Shown piece after piece: positions 10,277 through 20,494 of a stretch of DNA of 64,000 nt. The notes beneath the pieces were generated by a model. The model was not told where the DNA came from and ran no database searches. It was given only the letters and a program-made list of their open reading frames with translations. The translations under genes and the position numbers were made by a program. Source of the DNA: Physcia stellaris (lineage: Eukaryota; Ascomycota; Lecanoromycetes; Caliciales; Physciaceae); assembly GCA_018902385.1 (NCBI GenBank), contig JABSSW010000040.1:393663-457662 (forward strand), read 5' to 3'. How positions within the stretch are numbered: position 1 is the stretch's first letter; every line of letters begins with the position of its first letter.

Positions 10277-10428
10277 AAAAGCGTTTATTCGAATTTGAAA
10301 TCGCTATTTGAACTTGTTAAAATCTTTATATTCGATATATTCGATTTGCAACATTCATTTTTCAATTTTCGATTTCATTTATTTATTCATTTATTATTCA
10401 TTTGCGTCGCGATTCAGATTTTTGTTAT

Positions 10429-10600
10429 TGTTACAATCGTGCGTGATAATCGATATTCATTAAACGAAAATTCTAAAATTAGAAAAAAAAGATGTACAGA
10501 TGAAAATCGAAATGTTTGATGTAAAATTTGCGAATGTCAAAATTCTAATCACGTGTTTCTTTCAACTTTGCGACAATGTTTTCAGAACACGCTCGTAACA
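10429..10600 (-). repeat. 3' LTR of the island 1 LTR element
   Basis: A 172-bp repeat, TG..CA ends, near-identical to 13372-13543; differences are mainly transitions. Confidence 0.85.
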
Positions 10601-11005
10601 CTATTTTTTTTTCTTTGCAAATTTCGTTTCGAAGCGATTATTTTTTTCATATCTTTTTCATCGATCGACGATTTCAGAAATATCGTTGATTGAAACGTGA
10701 ATAATTGAACAAATCATTGCGAAAACTGAAATGATCGAAACAAATACAACAAACATGATTTGAAAACGAAAATCGAAAAAACGACGAAAATGTAAACGAA
10801 GACGTAAATCGAAATCATGCGAATGAAAATCTTGATGAAAATCTTAATTGCAAAAATGAAAATCTTGATTGCAAAAAAATGAAAAAAATGTCTAACTTTT
10901 TGTATGATGAAATGATCGTTTTTTTTGACAAAATCGAAACAAAACAACAGAACGATATCGATTTCGCAAACGTATGTTGCTGAAAATTCTTCGAATTCGA
11001 ATTTT

Positions 11006-11941
11006 TCAAACTTTGATTAATCGATGTTTTTTGATTGATTGCAAACAAAAAATATGCGATGATTCGAAATTGATAAAAAAAATTGAATCGATCAGATTGA
11101 CGATTTTCAAAACTATGTGAAAAAAAAAACGATTTTGATATTGACGTAAATCAAATGATTTCGACTTTTCAGCAAACATGCGACGAAAATCATGAATTGT
11201 AAAATACGATTTCGAGAACGATTTTCGAAGCAACGAAAATGTTGCGAACGAAATAAACAACGAACATGATGTCGATGCAATTTTCACACGTTTTAATATG
11301 CGTTTAAATGTAAATAATGAAAAACGCGAACGCATTTGTGTAATGACTGATTTTCGAAACATTGTTGTAAATGTTTCGAACGAAATAAATGAAAAAATAA
11401 ATGATGCAATTGTTACAAAAATGACGAACGAACTAAATGAATTTCTCGTCTGTTCTGAAAATGTGACAAATTTAAATATCGAAAATTTTGTTGTTGTTTT
11501 TGATGAGATTGATAAAATTGTTGAAATTGAAATGTTTGTTGAAATTGAAATGTTGCTTTTATTTTTTTCTTTATTGAAATTTCGTTTCGAAACTTTAATT
11601 ATTTCACTTTTCATTGATTTGATGTGATGTTGACAAACATGTTCGTGAAACTTGTTGTTCGATTCGAAAATTTTCTCGCAATGTTTGCAAACGACTTTCT
11701 TGCAAATTGATTGATTATGTTGCAACAAACGAATCAAAAACGAAAAAAACGCGAAACAATTGAGACACGAATGATATTGCGACGAAAAAGTAAATAAAAT
11801 AAACGAATTCGATGCGAAAATCTCGAATTTCGAAAAAAAAAATCTGCAAAAAATTTCGTAAAAAATGCAATGATCAAGATTTCTAGTCACTCGCTTAAAT
11901 TTTTTTTGACGATTTCGCTTTGATTTTGTTTCTTGTATCAA
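11006..11941 (-). pseudogene. Decayed C2H2 zinc-finger-like ORF inside the LTR element
   Basis: An open minus-strand frame of 311 codons on the element's sense strand. It has one clear zinc-finger-like block, VCKHCEKIFESNNKFHEHV then CQHH (C-x2-C..H-x3-H spacing), in a Phe/Ser/Ile/Lys-biased context produced by C->T and G->A mutation. Similar zinc-finger frames recur in repeat-rich regions of Dothideomycete genomes (family knowledge, not checked). It is unlikely to be functional, and no ATG-based start can be trusted. Confidence 0.55.
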
Positions 11942-12256
11942 ATCAATGCAAAATCACGTAAACAATCAAATAACAAAATCAACAAATCTGACTTTCGATA
12001 TTGATGTTGACGTTGTCGAAATTGTTGCAAAAAATTCGCAATTTCGCAAAACAGATTGAATTTCTAAATATCGCACAGAAAAGTTGCATCGAAATAATCG
12101 AAATTTGCAACAATTGAAATGAATTTGACGATTTCGAAAATTTCGAACTCGATTCGCTTGACGATTTCGAAAGTTTTCAATTTTGTTTGTTTGACGATTT
12201 TTTTCATGATTTCTGAAATTTCGAGTTTCGCTGTTTCGAAATGTAAAACGAGCGAA

Positions 12257-12650
12257 CAATCAAATGATTTCTGAAAATGCTTTTTGAACGATTTCTTACA
12301 ATTTCACTGAAATATCGATAGATAACAATGAATACATTTCGCTGTAACATTGTCGTAGTTTTGAAAGTCAACGACGATTATTAGCTTTTTAGCTCTATTA
12401 TCAACAAAAGTCGTTGATTCGTCTCAATTCTGTAAACTCGCTAATTTGTCTTCGTATGTGTTCAGAAATTCGACGAGTGAAACAAAAACAAAAAAAAATT
12501 CGATTTTCGACTCTGCAACAATGTTTTCTTCGTAAAATTGTAAAGCGAATGAGCAATGAAATAATTTCTGAATATGTTTTTTTAAAAATTCTTTGCAATC
12601 ATTGCAGAATAATTCTAGCGAGCAATGAATACATCTTGCAATGACTTCAC
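12257..12650. repeat. Internal degenerate direct repeats
   Basis: Segments near 12257-12340 and 12566-12650 are similar and in the same orientation. Both contain a caatgaatacat core; the second translates on + as LCNHCRIILASN, reminiscent of the finger block on the minus strand at 11.7 kb. Heavy mutation prevents exact boundaries. Confidence 0.5.
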
Positions 12651-12849
12651 ATCAATCATCGTCATTAAATTCAGCGACGATCATGATTTCGTTGTTAAAA
12701 CTTTTAAAACGATTTCAATTTCAATTATCGATTTGTAAACTTGTCAGTCGCTCTTTGTATGTGCTCAAAAATTTGACGAAAAAAGTGAAAATTGTTTTCG
12801 ATGAAGATTTTCGATACAAATTCATGACGTGCATTTTCGATCGAAAACA

Positions 12850-13080
12850 AAAAAAACGCGTCGATTTGACTTGCAAACGCGTATGTTTTGATCAAATATC
12901 TCAAATTGTGATGAGAATGCTCGTGCAAATTCTGAAAAAAATGAATTGTTGACGAACGAATCGATGAATCGTTTCGAACGAAATTGAAAAAAACGCGTTA
13001 ATTTGACTGACGAACGCGTATAATTCAAAATCTTTTTCGAATTGTAATGAATAAAATACTCGTGCAATCGTTGAAGAAAT
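12850..13080. repeat. Tandem repeat of about 137 bp (two units)
   Basis: Two units around acgcgt..atttgact..acgcgt..ctcgtgcaa start near 12856 and 12993. A short (aaat)n run follows at about 13090-13108. Confidence 0.6.
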
Positions 13081-13371
13081 TGCCGAACAAATAAATAAAT
13101 AAATAAATGTTGATTGCTCGTGCGATTGTTGACGAGCGAATTCAATTAAAAACGATCAATGAAATTGTACGATCTGTTGAATAAAATCGTATTGATGAAC
13201 AATTGATTTTGCAATTGATAAATCAAATATCTGATTCTTGATTGATTGATTCGATAAAATCGTTGATTGATGATTTCACTCAATCGTGTTGCTTTTCTTC
13301 GATCACTGATGATTAAAAAAACGTATACAAGTACACGTTTTCTGTTGAATAGAAATGAAATTTTAGAATAA

Positions 13372-13543
13372 TGTTACAGTCGTGCGTGATAATCGATATT
13401 CATTAAACGAAAATTCTAAAACTAAAAAGAAAAAATGTACAGATGAAAATCGAAATGTCTGATGTAAAGTTTGCGAATGTCAAAATTCTAATCACGTGTT
13501 TTTTTCAGTTCTGCGACAATGTTTTCAGAACACGCTCGTAACA
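13372..13543 (-). repeat. 5' LTR of the island 1 LTR element
   Basis: A 172-bp partner of 10429-10600, followed by the pentamer actat and then TIR element sequence. Confidence 0.85.
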
Positions 13544-14086
13544 ACTATGATCGTTTTTTTTGATACGATCACGAAATTTTTTATTGTTAACGAATATGAG
13601 TCGAAAACAATTTTCAATGTTTTGTTTTCATCGTCGTTGAAAAAAATATGATTCATGCAATACGATGAAAAATTTATTGATTTTACGATGATCATAATCA
13701 ATTCAATGCGAATTATCATCGAACGCAAACGAAAAATCAATATCAATACAAATATCAACAAGCGAACGAAAATTGATTAAAAAATGAAAAACATGCGAAA
13801 AATAAAAAGCAAACAAAAAAAAAAAATTTTTTGCGATCGTGCAAATTTCATTTGATTGATCGAAATTTTGTTATTAAATAAAAAATCGAATTTTTTTTAC
13901 ATCAATATCAATGCAATTGATTTATTCACGTTAAATTCAATTCGATAACATGTACAATCGTGATATGATGTTGAATCGTTCAGAATCGAACATTTGAAAT
14001 CGTAAAATATGCTGCAAGCCGAATATACCGGATATGAAGGGCTTGGCAAGTCCAAATAGCGATCTCAAGTCCGGATAGGCGCTTCC

Positions 14087-14094
14087 TAAAGTAA
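14087..14094. repeat. Right 8-bp target-site duplication (taaagtaa)
   Basis: A perfect copy of 9580-9587, directly after the right TIR. The BRL1 start codon is 104 bp further on. Confidence 0.9.
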
Positions 14095-14197
14095 ACAAAC
14101 TTGCAATCACGCTAAAGCGCGGCACGGAGATTCGGCGAAACCCGTCATTCGCTCTTTGTTGATACTGAACATTCTCCGTAAACACACTTTCACAGAC

Positions 14198-15636
14198 ATG
14201 GATCGACGAACTCATGAGAGTCCTATGGACTTCCAATGGCAATCAGGACATGGGCCATCCTCCGCTGATTCACCGTTCGTGAAGCAAAATAATAATATCA
14301 TGCAATCTCAGCAAGGCCCTCTGGGCCAGAAGCGTACGTTGACTATGCTTATCTCTTCACCAAAGGGGGGCTTCTAACGCTGACAAGCAATGGCGCAGGC
14401 GATTTTGACCACTTCGACTCACCTCAGAAGCCTTCACTACCTGCTCTACAGAAACCAAACGTGGCACCTTCTTTTGCTCCCTCAACGCCCAATATAAAGT
14501 TTTTAAACTCATTCCGCAATGCTGCGTTTACCACGCCTCGGCGAACGATTGATACGGACTTCTCCTCCGGCCCCGAGTACCAGTCCTCACCTCTTGCGGA
14601 TAACGAAGATACACCCGAGCAGCCTAAGAGAAGTGGTGCAGCTCCCACTAACGGCACCCTCGTCATGTTTCAAGGCAAAACATCTGAGAAGGGATCACCT
14701 AGCAAGAACTTCACTCGCCCGTGTACACCGGGATGGGGCGAGCGCAAACCTTACGTAAGCACTGCTGTAAGTCGTAGAGGGCTAAAGCGTCGGCGTCGAG
14801 ATGTCGAAGGTCGAGATACACGTCTTGCACGGAGACGACCAAGCGATGATTCAGATTACGAGGGTCATGATCTATCTCTTGGCAACTCCGCTCCTCCAAA
14901 GACCACTACGCCGCCACAGGAGATTGGTATCATACCATCCATACTCACGTTTGTAGACGCGCATCCAGATCTGCCCGATGTCCTCTCACGCTACGCCCAA
15001 TTCATGCTGAACTTATTCTTTGTGGGGTTACTAATGTTCATCGTCTATTGTTTCTTCGCAACGATCCGCTCGGATGTAGACGAGGCCTCGCGAGAAGTCG
15101 CCGCGGAAACCATGGCAGAGATGGTAGCCTGCACAAGAGAATTCAAGTCCAACAAATGCGACAGCGCGGACCGTGTGCCAGCCATGGAGAGTATGTGTAA
15201 CAGCTGGCAGAAATGCATGGATAGGGATCCGGCAATGGTCGGCAGAGCTCGGGTCAGCGCTCAGACATTTGCAGAGATTATCACTAGTTTTGCGGAAGGA
15301 ATCTCCTACAAGACAATGGTATGTAAATTATCTGATTTATGCGTACCACATAGTAAAGCTAACACTTCTTCGCAGTTCTTCTGTACTATCTTGTTCTTGG
15401 GCTTCTGGGGCATCTCCAATGTCAGTCTGTCTGTTTTCAGGCACAAGCGACAACACTATGAGCCAGACTTTCAAAACAGAAATCCTAATCCACAACAGGT
15501 GGGTCTATCTCGCGGTGGGTCAGACGCATACTTTCAGTACCCAGGTCAAAAAGCGCAAGTTAGTATGGGTATATCGAATCAGGGGTACGGCAGGGAAGAA
15601 ACGGAGTCACCTGGAAAGCAATCGGGATACCGATGA
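14198..15636 (+). CDS. BRL1: Nuclear envelope protein BRL1/BRR6
   Basis: Inner nuclear membrane protein needed for nuclear pore complex assembly and membrane lipid homeostasis. Exons 14198-14333, 14399-15318 and 15376-15636 give 438 residues; intron 2 (57 bp, gtatgt..cgcag) is in frame and would be wrongly read through in an unspliced frame. After a Ser/Pro-rich nucleoplasmic N-terminus, TM1 is at about 247-266 (FMLNLFFVGLLMFIVYCFFA) and TM2 at about 353-373 (FFCTILFLGFWGISNVSLSV). The lumenal loop between them carries the four family cysteines (VACTRE, KCDSA, MCNSW, KCMDR) thought to form two disulfides. The TE insertion ends 111 bp upstream of the ATG, so the promoter or leader must lie partly within or beyond it. 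Confidence 0.93.
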
Positions 15637-16546
15637 AGTAATATGGGATAATCGGTCATCAGATGTTCCATTGGCTTTACCTCGGCGCACTGTGCCACTG
15701 TACATACGTATCCTCATCGTGTATGTTGGTCGCCAAGATGAAACAATCATAAGGCTCTCCTGATGTGAAGGCCAAGGGAATCCTCTCTTATAAACGGCAG
15801 TCTACTCCTTCTGACCTCCACTTCAAGTTCCCTGTTTTCACTCGGATACTCAAGACTTGCGCTTGAGTTATCTTTCTGGTAGAAGTCTTTCTTCAAGCCA
15901 AACTGTCAACTATCGTCTTGCCTTCTTTCGGGTCCGCACAGCTGGGCTTTGCTTATCCTTTGCCTAGGCCTTCATCTAGACTCACTGCTAATCTTCAACG
16001 CATGGTGTGCCGACTTCATCTTCTGTGAATTCTCAACATTACTATTCCAGCAGGGTGAACAAACAATACTCCGACTCGAAAGATTCTTCAAACTCAAGGC
16101 TTCCTTCATATTGCATTGGTTACAACAGTACCAAAATGCCGGTTTTGACAAGGGGATTACCTGTCTTCGGCAATATATTGGTTTTCAAGGCGAGCGACCA
16201 TTGTATCACCCCGCATGAACGGAATTGAGTGCTGATTCTAGAATGAGTGATGGTTGGCCGGCGTAGGGATAACTTCGAATCTAAATCTCTACTCGTAATA
16301 GGTTCATAAGTGACACCTGAGACATGGCTATATTGATGGAGAAATCGAGTCACCATTGAAGCGACAACGTTATTGTAGGGGGTCAACGATGATTTGAGAG
16401 AACCATCGCTCCAAATGAATAATCTACTGACACTCTTAAGCTATAATTACTCAGCGCTCAGTGTAGGCGGGTTTCATCTTCGCTTTCATCGTCGTCTTGT
16501 CAAAGAACTCCGCTAATGTCTTGGGGGTTCGGGGTTTCTTCAATCC
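15637..16546. other. Intergenic between convergent BRL1 and anoctamin genes
   Basis: No recognisable gene in 0.9 kb. Frames of 60-90 codons at 15.9-16.4 kb show no family signature. A cttataaac motif near 15789 precedes pyrimidine-rich DNA, which could be a promoter for an unrecognised short transcript, but I cannot support one. Confidence 0.4.
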
Positions 16547-18933
16547 TCACTGAGTCTTCTTCCCCTCGGCAGGTGCCATCTTCTCAATCAAACCAGCGCC
16601 AACCTTGGCGCTCTCTTCCCATCCTTGTTGCCGCTTCCAGAAATGGTCCTGGGGGCCCATGGTGTGGAGGCTTCCCTGCCGTGCATCCTCTTCTAAGCTT
16701 GCGCGGGTAATCTTTTCCTCCGAGTGGCTCGGTGGTAGATCCAAAGCGTTTTCGCCAAGTGTCTCCTGGAGATACCGCTTACGCACCATGAACCTTTCAC
16801 CACGCTCCTTTTCCATGCCCGGTGAATTTATCTTGGATATTGCCGTCTGCACGCCCATGCGTAACAGGAGGTAAAAGTGCTCGGAAAAGAAAATAGTGAG
16901 TAGCAGAGCCCATCCTTTGATGGTGCTGGGGTTGCCGTCTGGTCCTAAGCCATCGTTGCTGAACAGATAAACAAGCGCTGCACTGGTGATGCTGCCGAGC
17001 CAGGTCAAGAAACCCAGACTATCTAACCATGGGCCGATACTGTCGGCACGGAAGGGCGTAGGACGTTGCATCTCTAAACAAATCTTTGCTGCATCCGAGC
17101 GAAGTTCAATCCAATTATTGATAATGAATGAAACAGGCGTCAGAGGCCAAACAACGGAGAAGAGGGAGAGATATCCATATTGTACAACCATTTCTCTCAG
17201 GTCCGTGGTCACATCGTAAGAATCCAACGTGGCTTCGTTACGGACTCGTTTAAGGAATTCAGCCTCTTCGGGTATATCCTGAACAGTAGACCCTGGAGAC
17301 GCTCCACCCTTCTTCGCTGCGCGCTCGGTCTTCATCTCTTGATACTTCGAGAAGCCGCGGCGCTTGATTATAGGAACAAGTGTTTCCATGGCAAAGTTCA
17401 CAATTTGAGCTGTGACGGTGAAGTAGATGACTTGCTTTCGCAAGCGTGCGGGATTGATCTCGAAGCCAGCCTTTGGTGTTTGCAACTGCTTCTCATTCTC
17501 CGCAAAGGGCCTGGCCGTCAGACTGAAGATATCAAGGTACGGTACGATCAAGCTACCGAATGGCACGTAGATGAAGGCGGTGAGAAGAATAGGCAGGTAG
17601 GACGTGACGAAGTTCAAGACAAAGATTTTCTGGGTCATCGCCGCTTCATAGCCTTCGTGGGTTTCGTAGTTCTCGTAATTGTTTAGCTGTGTCGCAACAC
17701 TAGTCAACAACGTTGTGAGTGTAGGTATTAAGGTCGTAAGCAGGCCTGTTGGTAGAAAAACCTATGCACCATTAGAATCTACAGGACACTTTTGTGGATG
17801 ATTAAAGGCGGTACCAGTATACTCTTGAACGGCCCATTGTAAATTTCAGAGAGGAAAACCTCGATTCCAAAACAAACAGCAATAAGGGTACCTAAAGCTA
17901 GACAAGCAAGTAAAGCGAAAGGTACTTGAAGAGCTTGTCTTCCCAACCTTTTTGTGGCTGGAAAGATCTGCACTGTCTCGCCAGTAACAGGGTCTTGGAT
18001 TTCCTTTTCATGCTGGAACTCACGTCTTTTCTGCTGCATGGCCGAGACTCCCTTGACACCCCATCGGACCCCCAGATCTAATTCTTGACGCTTCCAGTAT
18101 TCGATGAAGATAACACACCACAGGCCGTTGACGATCGCATATATGGAAGAGAAGTAACCCAATAAAACCCATGCGGAAAAACCGAATGCTGCAGGAAACA
18201 TTAAGAATTGGAAATATGATTGAGTAAATGCAAAATAGTAGGCAACCTGTAAGAGAGTTCAGCGTGTTACGATTTAGAGTTAGTGCTACTGGCAACTTAC
18301 CTTCTCACCAAGGCGATCCCTGATATCGTCGAGATCTTCGGACTTTAGGAAAGTAGTAGTGCTCCATTTCTTCATCCATTCTTTATTAAACTTGTGATCA
18401 TGAAGAGGAAAGACGGACTCGACATTTTTCCATTGTTCCTGGCCAGGTGTGATCCCAGCACCGCCGTCTTCCCTGCGATCTGTGATCATCTGATAGACAA
18501 TGCGGTATCGCTCCGCCTCGGTGAGTGGCTGTCGCGTCAAGGAAGAATGAGCCTCTCGATCAGGTTGAGCTGCTCGGACTCCGTAGAGCCAATCCCGAAC
18601 CCTGCCAACGGTGAGCGATCTACTTGAAGGCAAATCCGTCGATCTACAGACCTTGACTTGTAGACATGTCTATTCAAAACCTTGTTTGAAGATGGCTTGA
18701 CAAACACAAGAAGAGAGCAATTATCGCCGGTTCTGACCTCGATCTGTAGCCCTACTCGAGCCAATGCTTGCACAAGCCTCGCAAAGTCGTCCCTCGCCTC
18801 GGCTTTATCTGGAACCCATATCAGGAGAATCTTGCGCGAAGCTCTTGCGCTACATACCGGTATCAGTGAAACGGTAGACAATCACATAATCGACATCGAA
18901 ATTGGCGTGTAGAGCGTTGACGTGTGCGGCCAT
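16547..18933 (-). CDS. Anoctamin/TMEM16 family membrane protein (Ist2-like)
   Basis: TMEM16 proteins are multi-pass membrane proteins acting as lipid scramblases, ion channels or, for yeast Ist2, ER-plasma membrane tethers. Five exons (18858-18933, 18652-18808, 18301-18601, 17815-18246, 16547-17761) joined by 49-54 bp GT-AG introns give 726 residues. The cytosolic N-terminal domain starts MAAHVNALHANFDVDYV. Membrane helices include FPAAFGFSAWVLLGYFSSIY, VPFALLACLALGTLIAVCFG and NFVTSYLPILLTAFIYVPFG. Also visible are the family blocks EYWKRQE and NNYENYETHEGYEAAMTQK, plus FSVVWPLTPVSFIINNWIE near the transport-cavity helices. The tail is charged and short, unlike the very long C-terminal tail of yeast Ist2. 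It is divergent from the phosphoesterase gene. Confidence 0.9.
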
Positions 18934-19492
18934 GCTTCAAAGTTCGCTGGTGCTATAGCATGAAGGGGCTATTGAATCAGGCAAAGGCTGGCTTCGGTCA
19001 AAGCTACTTTGCATTTATGAGTGTGCCGCACAGTTGTGAAAAAGTTGCCGTGACATGCAGAGGAACTTGGAAGAGCCTTGTACGAGGTACGTCATTGTGC
19101 ATCAATATTAATGCAGATCATCGCTGTAACATAATAATGTACATACTCCGTAAGGGTCAACCTTTGCTCCTTCTGCATCTACGGATTCCTGCCATTGGAA
19201 TAATAATAATGATTCCTGTGAACCATTCCTACTAATAATCTTCTGCTCGTATCGTTGACAATGCTTGACTAGCCGACAAACTTTCATAACAGCAATCTAT
19301 ATCACATCTTTGCACAAGCTGAGCTTCACAAAAGTCCCCAAGCGTCCCATGGAACTTCATCTATGAGTATACTAGCACTGCAACGGCTTCACGTCTTGGG
19401 TATTTGATCGTCTCTTGCATCTTGAAAAACTCGCGGGGACTTCCGTCTGCTCAGCATCCATCTTCATTCGTCCACTTTCCTCCAGTAGTACC
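18934..19492. promoter_or_regulatory. Divergent promoter region (anoctamin / phosphoesterase)
   Basis: This 0.56 kb separates two divergent start codons. The last 100 bases before 19493 are C/T-rich. No specific factor site stands out. Confidence 0.4.
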
Positions 19493-20494
19493 ATGTTTTG
19501 GCATTTGCGAGCGCCATCGTCTCCCTTTGATCCTCCTCCTTTACTTTACTCAATCTTCACCTCTCCCCTTACCTTCATCATACATCAGACATATCACTTT
19601 CTTCTCTTACTTCGTGGGCCCTCATATTCCATATCGCATAAATCGGCACGCATTCGTCTCGTATGTATTTCAGACACACACACTCTCAAACCCTGTACAG
19701 CAAGCTCGACTACAGGGGCAGAAACCGTAGCCCTACCTTCGGGCGACGTCCTTATCCACGCTGGCGACCTCTCAAATGATGGATCCTTCTCTGCTATCCA
19801 GGATCAAATCTCGTGGCTCTCGTCTCTCCCGTATGAGCACAAGATCGTTATAGCGGGCAACCACGACAGCTATTTTGATCCTCGCTCCAGGCACCTGGAT
19901 GATCGACACAGACTTATAGATTGGGGCTCGGTCCACTACCTACAACACAGAACCCTCACCCTTGATTTTCCTCATCACGGTGGACGAAAACTGCATCTCT
20001 ACGGTGCCCCCCAAATCCCCGCGTGTGGCGGGATAGAATTTGCCTTCCAGTATCCGCGCGGTGAGGACGCTTGGTCTGGCACCATCCCACTAGGAACAGA
20101 TGTACTGATCACCCATACGCCTCCCAAATACTATTTGGACCTGCCGAATGCTATGGGCTGTGAGTGGTTGCTGAAGGAAGTCTGGAGGGTTCGACCACAG
20201 ATCCATGTCTTTGGCCATGTTCATGCCGGTTTTGGGAAACAGCGAGTGTGGTGGGATGGGGCGCAGAAGGCTTATGAACGAACCCGAGGAAGGAGAAGGA
20301 ACTGGTATGTAGCGGACTTCATGGATTTCAGGACATGGATAGATGGATTGAAGATAATATTTTGGGGCTTATTGGGAATTCTGTGGAGTAGGATATGGGG
20401 TGGCGAGAAAAGCGGAGGGCTTATGATTAACGCGGCTCTGATGTATAATAATTCAGGGCGATTGGGAAATTCTCCGACTGCGGTTGATGTATGA
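19493..20494 (+). CDS. Calcineurin-like metallophosphoesterase (MPPED/UPF0046 type)
   Basis: A single-exon protein of 333 residues. All dinuclear metal-site motifs are present in order: CISDTHT (D-x-H), HAGDLSN (GD), AGNHDSY (GNHD), ITHTPP and FGHVHAG (GH-x-H). This pattern and length fit the MPPED1/2-like branch, small phosphodiesterases of unknown natural substrate in fungi. The start is the first ATG in frame (MFWHLRAP); the open frame continues upstream without another ATG. The 60 residues before the domain contain a hydrophobic stretch (LLYSIFTSPLTFIIHQTYHF) that may be a membrane anchor, and a second hydrophobic patch lies near the C-terminus (IIFWGLLGILWS). Confidence 0.88.
   Translation: MFWHLRAPSSPFDPPPLLYSIFTSPLTFIIHQTYHFLLLLRGPSYSISHKSARIRLVCISDTHTLKPCTASSTTGAETVALPSGDVLIHAGDLSNDGSFSAIQDQISWLSSLPYEHKIVIAGNHDSYFDPRSRHLDDRHRLIDWGSVHYLQHRTLTLDFPHHGGRKLHLYGAPQIPACGGIEFAFQYPRGEDAWSGTIPLGTDVLITHTPPKYYLDLPNAMGCEWLLKEVWRVRPQIHVFGHVHAGFGKQRVWWDGAQKAYERTRGRRRNWYVADFMDFRTWIDGLKIIFWGLLGILWSRIWGGEKSGGLMINAALMYNNSGRLGNSPTAVDV

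Larger units (their letters stand above)
10429..13543 (-). mobile_element. Non-autonomous LTR retroelement (3115 bp)
   Basis: Two direct 172-bp repeats (10429-10600 and 13372-13543) start TGTTAC and end GTAACA, as LTRs do. The flanking pentamers are gttat (10424-10428) and actat (13544-13548); TIR copy 1 shows the original target gctat, so both are one-step mutated versions of a 5-bp target duplication. A purine tract (aaagaaaaaaaaatag read on the minus strand) lies directly before the LTR at 10600, which sets minus orientation. No protease, RT or integrase is recognisable in the 2.8 kb interior, which carries a zinc-finger-like frame and internal repeats. Confidence 0.85.
9588..14086. mobile_element. 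Composite TIR insertion (two TIR elements plus nested LTR element)
   Basis: A 4.5 kb AT-rich block bounded by inverted termini. The left end starts gggagcgtctatccgg and the right end, read on the minus strand, starts ggaagcgcctatccgg; similarity continues about 75 bp inward. A perfect 8-bp target duplication lies outside. The outermost 50-70 bp at each side keep normal C/G, whereas the interior is heavily C->T/G->A mutated. It contains two complete TIR units separated by 8 bp, and the second is interrupted by an LTR element. No transposase is visible, so the TIR units look non-autonomous (MITE-like). The hAT assignment rests on target-site length only. Confidence 0.85.
10277..14086. mobile_element. 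TIR element copy 2, split by an LTR element
   Basis: The left TIR (10277 to about 10350) and body to 10428 continue at 13544 and run to the right TIR ending at 14086. Removing the 3.1 kb LTR insertion gives a unit of about 0.69 kb, matching copy 1. The right terminus from about 14010 is almost unmutated, the left one heavily mutated. Confidence 0.85.

Noticed and set aside
11006-11941. A 311-codon frame as a host zinc-finger gene
   Set aside because: It lies between the LTRs of a dated insertion, shows saturated C->T/G->A bias and lacks a trustworthy start or introns; treated as an element-borne pseudogene.
15173-15763. A 196-codon frame overlapping BRL1
   Set aside because: It is an out-of-frame shadow of the BRL1 coding sequence and includes its intron.
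15784-16230. Possible small gene after a cttataaac motif
   Set aside because: The downstream frames are short, overlapping and without recognisable domains or convincing introns.
17180-17686. Plus-strand frame of 168 codons
   Set aside because: Antisense shadow of the anoctamin gene, whose minus-strand frame has strong family evidence.
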